Below, in pieces: positions 6,719-11,218 of a DNA stretch of 11,218 nt. The DNA is from JBBTXM01 sp038062255 (GTDB lineage Bacteria > Patescibacteriota > Minisyncoccia > UBA11713 > 2-01-FULL-45-33): contig JBBTXM010000022.1 in assembly GCA_038062255.1 (NCBI GenBank), forward strand, positions 1 to 11,218. Reading direction: 5' to 3'. Numbering within the stretch: the stretch's first letter is position 1; each line of letters starts with the position of its first letter. Position numbers and translations under genes: made by a program. Below the pieces are notes generated by a model. That model did no database searches and had not been told where the DNA came from. It saw nothing but the letters and a program-made list of their open reading frames with translations.

Positions 6719-7753
6719 CTATTTTGTAGCTAAAAATAATAAATTGGGCAACACCGGGCTTACAAATAATCCGGAAACTCTGCGAGCGCTCGGCACCTCC
6801 GAAAGCGACCAGGTGCTTCCACTATCCGTGCTTTTGTATAAAATATCCTCGGACGACGCGTAAATTATGTCGGAATTCGCCGGATGAATCGAGACAGATA
6901 TAACCGGCAAAGCGCCCGCCGGCACTATAAGGTTCAGCTCTCTCCAGCTCTCGCCCCCGTTTTGCGAAAGCAAAAGCTTGTCGGCCAATGCCAGCAGAAA
7001 CCCTGACCGCGGGTCCGCGTAAAAATCACGTATTCTAAGTTTTCGTCTTCCAGAAAGCGGGGCAATGTCTTTCCACGATTTTCCGGAATCCGAACTCGAA
7101 ATTATCGCGCTTTCTGATGTAAGAACAAAGTTTTTTCCCGAGACAGAAAACATTTTCAAAAGCCCGTCGCTCCTTCTGGACCTAAGCTCCCAGCTTCGGC
7201 CGTTGTTCGCGCTCCTATAAAATCCGCCGTCCGATGAAATTATCGATATCGCGCTTCCCTCTAAAGAGGCCCCAAAAACTCCGTACCTGGGCAATGAGTT
7301 GAAATAAATTTCCGACGAACCTGTTTTGTAAGAAGAGAAAATAAAAGAACCGCGAGTTCCATTATAAGTGGAGAGGTACAAATTTCCGCTTATATCTTCT
7401 TTTATATCGTAAACATCAACTCTCTCGCGCAAAATTTCGTCCTGCGCTTTTTTAAAATTTTTCCCTCCGTCGCGCGAAACCCAAACTCCGTTTCCAGCGG
7501 TTCCCATGTACATCGCCTTGGGATTTATTTTTGAAACCAGAAGCGATTTTGCCTCAAGCCCGGCTGTGGAGGAAATGGTTTTAAAAACGTCTCCGCCAGA
7601 GGCGGATCCGCCTTCGGCGGAAAAAATTATAAGCCCCCCGGCTCCTCGCGGAAGGCTCGAAGAAAAAGACCGCACATTGAACAACAGCGCGCCAACGCCA
7701 ATTAAAATTCCAAGTATTAAAAAAATTCCTAAAACAATAACTGCTGTACGCAT
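6719..7753 (-). CDS. Membrane-anchored Asp-box (BNR-repeat) beta-propeller protein
   Basis: 344 residues. One N-terminal hydrophobic segment (about 5-25) is followed by a beta-rich extracytoplasmic part with at least five Asp-box motifs of the S-x-D-x-G-x-x-W type: SRDGGKNF (93-100), SANNGRSW (181-188), SSDSGKSW (220-227), SQNGGESW (263-270) and STDSGSTW (308-315). The spacing fits a sortilin/photosystem-assembly-like propeller. The hydrophobic segment has no clear cleavage site or lipobox, so it is probably a signal anchor. The function is unknown; such repeats bind glycans or proteins. Residues 45-54 (AEGGSASGGD) are encoded by a palindromic element and lie between anchor and propeller. First gene of the operon with frr and rseP; a good promoter abuts the start and no Shine-Dalgarno sequence is seen. 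Confidence 0.85.
   Translation of the reverse strand: MRTAVIVLGIFLILGILIGVGALLFNVRSFSSSLPRGAGGLIIFSAEGGSASGGDVFKTISSTAGLEAKSLLVSKINPKAMYMGTAGNGVWVSRDGGKNFKKAQDEILRERVDVYDIKEDISGNLYLSTYNGTRGSFIFSSYKTGSSEIYFNSLPRYGVFGASLEGSAISIISSDGGFYRSANNGRSWELRSRRSDGLLKMFSVSGKNFVLTSESAIISSSDSGKSWKDIAPLSGRRKLRIRDFYADPRSGFLLALADKLLLSQNGGESWRELNLIVPAGALPVISVSIHPANSDIIYASSEDILYKSTDSGSTWSLSEVPSARRVSGLFVSPVLPNLLFLATK
7593..7620. repeat. GC-rich double palindrome inside the Asp-box gene
   Basis: CCGCC-AGA-GGCGG (7593-7605) and CCGCC-TTC-GGCGG (7608-7620) are two tandem hairpins, in frame, and encode a Gly/Ser/Ala linker near the N-terminus. Base composition is sharply different from the flanking AT-rich DNA. Confidence 0.65.
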
Positions 7754-7765
7754 ACTTTATACTGA

Positions 7766-7794
7766 AGTATACCTGTGAATAACACGCTTGACAA
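7766..7794 (-). promoter_or_regulatory. Promoter of the Asp-box/frr/rseP operon
   Basis: On the minus strand, TTGTCA (7789-7794), a 17-nt spacer and TATACT (7766-7771). The predicted start lies only about 6 nt before the ATG at 7753, giving an almost leaderless mRNA. Its -35 overlaps the -35 of the plus-strand RNA promoter. Confidence 0.75.
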
Positions 7795-7815
7795 GGAATA
7801 TGGGAGGAGTATAAT
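7788..7815 (+). promoter_or_regulatory. Consensus sigma-70 promoter of the RNA locus
   Basis: TTGACA (7788-7793), a 16-nt spacer and TATAAT (7810-7815): both hexamers match consensus perfectly. The predicted transcript starts near 7822. This is the strongest promoter in the window, as expected for a stable RNA. Confidence 0.88.
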
Positions 7816-7821
7816 TAAAAG

Positions 7822-7905
7822 CAATGGTAGAATAGCTTCGTGAAATTACGAGCTAAATCTGCGTGCTAAGAAAAAGAACTCACTTTGTGAGTTCTTTTTC
7901 TTTTT
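7822..7905 (+). ncRNA. Predicted leader/small RNA antisense to the 5' half of the downstream tRNA
   Basis: The region lies between a consensus promoter and an intrinsic terminator, so it should yield an RNA of about 84 nt. It has no convincing ORF. 7823-7833 pairs perfectly with 7954-7964 (11 bp) and 7836-7850 pairs with 7935-7949 (15 bp, two G-U pairs); together they cover the tRNA acceptor/D-arm through the anticodon loop. 7862-7869 is also complementary to 7963-7970 in the anticodon arm. On its own the leader can form a hairpin at 7833-7855. Both pairing differences are G-U in the plus-strand transcript, which fits selection for an RNA helix. It may be a terminated regulator, a 5' leader of the tRNA precursor, or both. 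Confidence 0.55.
7868..7905 (+). terminator. Strong intrinsic terminator between the leader and the tRNA
   Basis: A perfect 16-bp stem (7868-7883 with 7887-7902) with a TTT loop; the descending arm and tail form TTTTTCTTTTT. It should stop much of the transcription from the 7788 promoter before the tRNA, so tRNA synthesis would depend on readthrough or a separate start. Confidence 0.85.
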
Positions 7906-7929
7906 GTTAACATAAGAATCGGTGGACTC

Positions 7930-8005
7930 GGGCCCGTAGTTTCATGAAGTAAAATTCTACCATTAGCACGTAGAGAAGCGAGTGCAAGTCTCGCCGGGTC
8001 CACCA
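7930..8005 (+). tRNA. Atypical alanine-type tRNA, candidate non-proteinogenic (cell-wall) tRNA
   Basis: A 76-nt cloverleaf with encoded CCA. Acceptor GGGCCCG (7930-7936) pairs with CGGGTCC (7995-8001) and contains G3-U70; the discriminator is A73 (8002), so AlaRS identity is expected. U8 A9 at 7937-7938; D-stem GTTT/AAAT (7939-7942, 7952-7955); D-loop CATGAAGTA has no GG pair. Anticodon arm CTACC (7957-7961) with CGTAG (7969-7973) has a C31-C39 clash. In the canonical register the loop ATTAGCA gives anticodon UAG (Leu) with C37; a slipped loop TTAGCAC would give AGC (Ala) with A37. T-arm GCGAG/CTCGC (7978-7982, 7990-7994) has loop TGCAAGT, so GTPsiC is replaced by GUGC. Loss of G19 and Psi55 removes the elbow contacts needed for normal translation. 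It could also be a decaying tRNA pseudogene, but the acceptor and T stems are fully paired. Confidence 0.75.
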
Positions 8006-8033
8006 CAAAAAATTTGAAAAGAAAATCAAACAT

Positions 8034-8276
8034 TTGAGCCAAATTCAAATTTTAAGCGGTACCGTAAGCTCGTTGAATAAGCTTCTTGTTGATAGAGGAA
8101 TTGTAAGTGAATATGAACTGCAAGATTACTTTCAAAAATGGATGAAAGAAAACTCTTCAGAAAAATTTTTCAAAGATATGAGTTTGGATGAGGTATTTGA
8201 CCTTGAAACCAAACACACTGCATTCATTGGACATGGAACAAGTTCGGCACAACCAAAAAAGAAACAAAAAAAATAA
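8034..8276 (+). CDS. Small hypothetical protein, possible
   Basis: 80 residues if started at TTG 8034; no good Shine-Dalgarno sequence and no ATG that would be a better start, so the start is uncertain, and a TTG at 8073 is an alternative. The middle reads LNKLLVDRGIVSEYELQDYFQKWM, a pattern common to short helical segments, and the tail is Lys-rich (KKKQKK). I do not recognise a family. It begins 28 nt after the tRNA and could be reached by readthrough from the same promoter. It ends just before a bidirectional terminator, which supports it being a real transcription unit. Confidence 0.45.
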   Translation: MSQIQILSGTVSSLNKLLVDRGIVSEYELQDYFQKWMKENSSEKFFKDMSLDEVFDLETKHTAFIGHGTSSAQPKKKQKK

Positions 8277-8280
8277 CACA

Positions 8281-8311
8281 AAAGCCGTCCGCCAATTAGC
8301 GCGACGGCTTT
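8281..8311. terminator. Bidirectional terminator between convergent units
   Basis: AAAGCCGTC (8281-8289) pairs with GACGGCTTT (8303-8311); an inner CGC/GCG pair (8290-8292 with 8299-8301) extends the stem past one bulged base. It lies between the stop at 8276 and the end of holB at 8331. The T-tract is better in the minus direction (GGCTTTTGTGTT) than in the plus direction. Confidence 0.75.
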
Positions 8312-8330
8312 GAAATTTTAATTAACTTTT

Positions 8331-8981
8331 CTAAACCGTCCTTTCGAGGATATCCAAATAATCGCGCGCCATGCGCTTGTTGAGAGCCGAAATCGGCAAA
8401 AGGCCCTGAAGCGAAAGAAGTTTTTCAATTTTAAAAATAAATAAAGGAGATAATGTTTTTCGCAGTAAACCGACATTTTTTAAAAGAGACTGGCGGATCA
8501 TTATTTCCAAATTGTCGCCAGATTCTTTTCCGCCTGAGGCCCGCTTCGCTGAATCGAGGCGAGCGAGATCTCGCCCGGTACGGGCGGAGAAAAACCGCAA
8601 ATGCGAAAAACGCGATTTTACAGCGGGCAAAAGAGACGCGTAATTTTCACAGGTCGCAAGTAGCATCGAGCTTCGGGGCAAATCTTCAATTGTCTTGAGC
8701 ATTGCCACTTCCGCCTCCCTGTTTAAATGTTCGATGCCCCGTATTAAAAAAATATTTTTGGAGCCGGAAGCCGAAGTAAGAAGCGACCTTTCTTTTAAAA
8801 TTCTGATTTCATCAATCGAAATTTTCCCTTCAACAGGATTTATTTCAAAAAAATCTGGGGTTTGTTTGGATAAATAATGATTTTTTATTAATTCTATCGC
8901 CTCTTCCTTAGCCACTGAATCGTTACCAGAAAACAAATACGCGTGCGGAAGACAGTTATTTTTTATTTGGTCTTTTATCAT
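8331..8981 (-). CDS. holB: DNA polymerase III delta-prime-like clamp-loader subunit
   Basis: 216 residues, short for delta-prime (usually about 300 or more). The start HAYLFSGNDSVAKEEAI matches the delta-prime/DnaX pattern, but the Walker A Gly-Lys-Thr is gone, as in non-ATP-binding subunits. The Walker B/box region NIFLIRGIEHLNREAEVAMLKTIEDLP (about 76-102) and the sensor-like AVKSRFSHLRFF (about 119-130) follow. Residues about 131-151 are a palindrome-encoded insert, and the remaining helical part is brief, so the collar domain is reduced. Delta-prime is a structural part of the complex that loads the sliding clamp. The ATG overlaps the mreB2 stop by 4 nt (ATGA), so the two are co-translated. 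Confidence 0.8.
   Translation of the reverse strand: MIKDQIKNNCLPHAYLFSGNDSVAKEEAIELIKNHYLSKQTPDFFEINPVEGKISIDEIRILKERSLLTSASGSKNIFLIRGIEHLNREAEVAMLKTIEDLPRSSMLLATCENYASLLPAVKSRFSHLRFFSARTGRDLARLDSAKRASGGKESGDNLEIMIRQSLLKNVGLLRKTLSPLFIFKIEKLLSLQGLLPISALNKRMARDYLDILERTV
8530..8588. repeat. GC-rich palindromic element inside holB
   Basis: Nested palindromes: GCGAGATCTCGC (8563-8574, perfect 12 bp), CCCG-GTA-CGGG (8574-8584), and outer CCGCC/GGCGG (8530-8534, 8583-8587). In frame, about 20 codons, encoding an Arg/Ala/Ser/Gly/Lys linker after the ATPase-like core. It shares the CGAGGCGAG..CTCGCC core with the rseP element. Confidence 0.6.
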
Positions 8982-9994
8982 TTTTTGGCAATTATGCTCC
9001 TCTTGTATGCCTCCAGGTGTTCAAGAGCTATGCCAGTGCCCTTGGCCACGCAGTAAAGCGCGTCTTTGGCCACTACCGCCGGCACTCCGGTTGAGCGGGA
9101 AATCAAAATATTCAAATTGCGCAAAAGAGATCCTCCGCCAGTCATGGTAATTCCTTTTTCTATGATGTCGGAAGCAAGCTCCGGAGGCGTTTGATGCAAA
9201 ACTTGTTTTATTGCCTTAACCACGCTTCGCAGTTCAGATTCTATGGCTTTTACAATTTCGTTTGTTTTTATTTCCAAAGACCTTGGAAGACCAGAAAGAA
9301 AATCCCTCCCTTTTATAGTCATCTCAAGCTCTTCCTCAATCGGAATCGCGGAACCAATATTTATTTTTATCTCTTCCGCGGTCCGGTCTCCAATCGCCAA
9401 GTTGAATTGTTTTTTTATGTAATCCGAAATAGCCTGGTCGATTTTGTTCCCCGCGACTTTTACGGAAATTGAGCTAACAATTCCCCCCAAAGAAATAACG
9501 GCTGCGTCCGTGGTCCCCCCGCCGATATCCACTATCATATGCCCCTGAGGCTCGTGTATTGGAATACCGGCGCCGATTGCCGCAAGAATCGGCTCCTTTA
9601 CAACATAAGCAGCCTTAGCTCCCGCCTTTATAGCAGCCTCTACCACAGATCTCCTTTCTGTTGATGTAACTCCCGCAGGCACGGATATCAAAACTTCCGG
9701 CTTTACCAGATTCCAAGAACCAACAGCCTTGCCGATAAAATACCTGAGCATGGCTTCGGTAACCCTGTAGTCGGCGATTACTCCATCGCGCATCGGCCGA
9801 TGCGCCACAATAGAATCCGGCGTACGACCTATCATAATCTTTGCTTCGTTGCCCACGGCAAGAACTCTGTTTTCCGGCATCGATACCGCGACAACCGAAG
9901 GCTCGTTGAGCACCACGCCCTTGCCAGGCGCAAACACCAAAGTATTCGCCGTACCCAAGTCTATTCCAAGTTTTCTTACAAAAAAGTTTGTCAT
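8978..9994 (-). CDS. MreB-like actin homologue (copy 2)
   Basis: 338 residues with the complete actin fold: phosphate 1 DLGTANTLVF (12-21), phosphate 2 MIVDIGGGTTDAAVISLGG near 155-173, and GGGSLLRNLNILI near 290-302. The N-terminus (MTNFFVRKLG) is shorter than copy 1. The two copies are clearly paralogous but diverged throughout, for example RGRDFLSGLPRSLEI here against RGRDLVTGLPREVLV. It is not next to mreC or mreD; instead it heads an operon with holB. It probably polymerises at the membrane and may mix with or antagonise copy 1 (an Mbl/MreBH-like role); this is inferred. The ATG at 9992-9994 is reached by candidate -10 boxes (TATAGT at 9997-10002, or TATTCT further upstream), leaving little or no leader. 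Confidence 0.93.
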   Translation of the reverse strand: MTNFFVRKLGIDLGTANTLVFAPGKGVVLNEPSVVAVSMPENRVLAVGNEAKIMIGRTPDSIVAHRPMRDGVIADYRVTEAMLRYFIGKAVGSWNLVKPEVLISVPAGVTSTERRSVVEAAIKAGAKAAYVVKEPILAAIGAGIPIHEPQGHMIVDIGGGTTDAAVISLGGIVSSISVKVAGNKIDQAISDYIKKQFNLAIGDRTAEEIKINIGSAIPIEEELEMTIKGRDFLSGLPRSLEIKTNEIVKAIESELRSVVKAIKQVLHQTPPELASDIIEKGITMTGGGSLLRNLNILISRSTGVPAVVAKDALYCVAKGTGIALEHLEAYKRSIIAKK

Positions 9995-10022
9995 TTACTA
10001 TACTGACAGAATAAGTTAGAAT
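9994..10022 (+). promoter_or_regulatory. Predicted promoter of the PEGA-protein gene
   Basis: TTTACT (9994-9999), a 17-nt spacer and TAGAAT (10017-10022), ending 13 nt before the ATG at 10036. The -35 touches the start codon of the divergent mreB copy, so the two promoters overlap in this 41-nt gap. No Shine-Dalgarno sequence is seen. Confidence 0.45.
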
Positions 10023-10035
10023 TACTTTCAAATCA

Positions 10036-10980
10036 ATGTTGACTAAACGAAAAAGGCGTATTTTATTTTGGCTTTCTGGCCTTATTTTCGTAATTTTACT
10101 GGCGCCGGTATTTTTGTACACATTCGGCTACGGAGTAGGGCCGGGGCTCAAAATACAGCGCACCGGAGGCATTGCGGTTACCGCGTCGGCTTCGAACGCG
10201 CTTGTTTCGGCTAGCCCGTTCAGGAAAAAAAAGACATCGCTTATTTCAAAAAACGCCGTTATCAAAAATCTGATTCCGGGAGAATACGAAGTTGAAGTAA
10301 ACAAAGACGGATTTTGGGAATGGGAAAAAAACCTCTCCGTGTTCTCCGAAAAAGTAACAGAGCGCGAAGTTCTTTTGATACCTCGCCAAGTCGCAGGAGA
10401 AATCTTGGGCACAACTTCTCCGGTTTCTAACAAACCTTATTTCAAAAAAAATTCTCTTTACGCGCGTGATGAAAACGGTAAGGAAAAAATATTATTTTCT
10501 AGCGTCAAGAAATTCTGGGAGTTGCCAAAATCCGGCGAGTACCTGATTTTGGGAGAAGATAAAAACTTTTATAGAAATAAAAAATTAGAAACAACTTTGG
10601 CCACTTCCACTCTTAAAATCTTAAAAGAAGGCCGAAATATCCTGTTTTCCGAAGACGAAAATGAAATAATATCCTGGGATTCGTCAAAAATAGAACTTTT
10701 CTGGATAGGGCCGGAAGATAAAATGCCTTTTTGGATGGATAAAACCCGCTATAAATCGTTTGTTTCTGGTGAAGAAATTCGAGAAGTAAAAAACTATTCT
10801 GGACAGCCGGACTACATGGTAATAAACATGGAAAACGGCATCTGGGCGCTCGAAAAAGAAGCGCCAGAAAACAATATCGCGCCTTTGTACAAAGGCAAAA
10901 ATCCGAAAATCATATCGATGGAGTCAAAATCCTTAATTCTCCTAGACGACGGCAACTACATCAAGATTGAACTTCCGTAG
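10036..10980 (+). CDS. Membrane-anchored PEGA-domain surface protein
   Basis: 314 residues. A basic N-terminus (MLTKRKRR) and one hydrophobic segment (about 9-31) form a signal anchor. Residues about 40-117 look like a PEGA domain: GGIAVTASASNALVSASPF opens the first strands and LIPGEYEVEVNKDGFWEWEK is the characteristic PGEY.V.V.K.G turn. The remaining two thirds is beta-rich with short repeating strand/turn units (for example ISWDSSKIELFWIG, YMVINMENGIWAL, SLILLDDGNYIKI), suggesting a propeller-like fold. The function is unknown; PEGA domains are usually extracytoplasmic and linked to surface layers or envelope proteins. The gene is divergent from mreB copy 2 and its end overlaps convergent scpB by 20 nt. 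Confidence 0.82.
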   Translation: MLTKRKRRILFWLSGLIFVILLAPVFLYTFGYGVGPGLKIQRTGGIAVTASASNALVSASPFRKKKTSLISKNAVIKNLIPGEYEVEVNKDGFWEWEKNLSVFSEKVTEREVLLIPRQVAGEILGTTSPVSNKPYFKKNSLYARDENGKEKILFSSVKKFWELPKSGEYLILGEDKNFYRNKKLETTLATSTLKILKEGRNILFSEDENEIISWDSSKIELFWIGPEDKMPFWMDKTRYKSFVSGEEIREVKNYSGQPDYMVINMENGIWALEKEAPENNIAPLYKGKNPKIISMESKSLILLDDGNYIKIELP

Positions 10981-11218
10981 GTTGGGAAGAAATAAATTCT
11001 TCGAGTTTTTTGGCGAACGATCCGTACTCCGGCAAATCGGAAATTGACGTAATTCCAAGGAATTTCAGAAAATCGCGAGATACCCTGTAAACGTATGACC
11101 TGGAATCTTTGGGATCGCGGACGCGTTCAATCAGTCCGCGGATTAAAAGATTGCGGAGCATGAAAGAAGAATTAACTCCTCTTATATATTCAACCTCCGA
11201 TCGTTTTACAGGCCCTTT
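10961..11218 (-). CDS. scpB: Segregation and condensation protein B, C-terminal part
   Basis: Partial; the gene begins beyond the right edge and 85 codons plus TGA are visible. The first residues in the window, GPVKRSEVEYIRGVNSSF, and the following LRNLLIRGLIERV are the classic ScpB winged-helix signature (R.E.E.IRGV...L..L..RGLI). This is followed by YVYRVSRDFLKFLGITSISDLPEY, matching the second wing and the conserved F.....L..LPEL end. ScpB works with ScpA and SMC in chromosome condensation. The last 20 nt overlap the 3' end of the PEGA gene on the other strand, so there is no room for a separate terminator between the two genes. Confidence 0.9.
   Translation of the reverse strand, partial: KGPVKRSEVEYIRGVNSSFMLRNLLIRGLIERVRDPKDSRSYVYRVSRDFLKFLGITSISDLPEYGSFAKKLEEFISSQPTEVQS

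Noticed and set aside
7822..8005. A tmRNA (ssrA) or a permuted tmRNA
   Set aside because: The G3-U70 acceptor and T-arm fit, but there is no GGNTTCGAC-type D-loop block, no tag reading frame with an Ala-Ala-stop end, and the cloverleaf closes at exactly 76 nt.
7924..8005. tRNA starting at GGACTCG (7924) as the acceptor
   Set aside because: It pairs with the 3' strand but leaves six extra bases before U8-A9 and no D-stem; starting at 7930 gives standard lengths for every arm. Kept as an alternative fold.
7866..8048. Minus-strand ORF across the tRNA
   Set aside because: It covers the terminator and tRNA, and its translation has no protein-like features.
9615..10121. Minus-strand ORF overlapping the start of mreB copy 2
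   Set aside because: It runs out of frame through conserved mreB codons; a shadow.
1..11218. CRISPR array, phage or transposase genes
   Set aside because: No regularly spaced repeats, integrase, transposase or Cas-like proteins seen in the window.

Overview
The window looks like a compact, AT-rich bacterial genome of the candidate phyla radiation (Patescibacteria, most likely Parcubacteria). This is inferred from the short single-copy housekeeping genes with 4-20 nt overlaps, few Shine-Dalgarno sequences, a prolyl-tRNA synthetase without the INS editing domain, very short MreC and MreD proteins, Asp-box and PEGA surface proteins, and GC-rich palindromes inside reading frames. The genetic code looks standard: mreB, frr, the second mreB and scpB all end in TGA.

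Layout. (1) Positions 1-3438, minus strand: one operon, proS-mreB-mreC-mreD-like-mrdA, each gene overlapping the next; mrdA runs off the left edge. It joins a tRNA synthetase to the elongasome that directs cell-wall synthesis. proS has an in-frame TGA exactly where the fourth Cys of a zinc-type CxxC pair is expected. (2) 3484-5067: two unrecognised genes, a divergent pair with its own promoters and Shine-Dalgarno sequences, bounded by strong terminators. (3) 5069-7753, minus strand: an operon of an Asp-box surface protein, frr (ribosome recycling factor) and an RseP-type membrane protease. (4) 7754-8311: a non-coding RNA locus. A consensus promoter back-to-back with the operon-3 promoter drives a leader complementary to the 5' half of a downstream tRNA, then a 16-bp terminator hairpin, then an aberrant alanine-type tRNA, then a small ORF. 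(5) 8331-9994, minus strand: a second mreB with a holB-like DNA polymerase III delta-prime gene. (6) 10036-10980, plus strand: a membrane-anchored PEGA protein, convergent with (7) the end of scpB at the right edge.

The most interesting element is the RNA locus. The tRNA has the alanine identity pair G3-U70 and A73, but it lacks the D-loop GG, carries GUGC in place of GTPsiC, and has a disrupted anticodon arm. The same T-loop and D-loop changes are known from staphylococcal glycyl-tRNAs that feed peptidoglycan bridge synthesis instead of the ribosome. I therefore propose a cell-wall (non-proteinogenic) alanyl-tRNA, possibly controlled by its own antisense leader. The second notable item is the in-frame TGA in proS.
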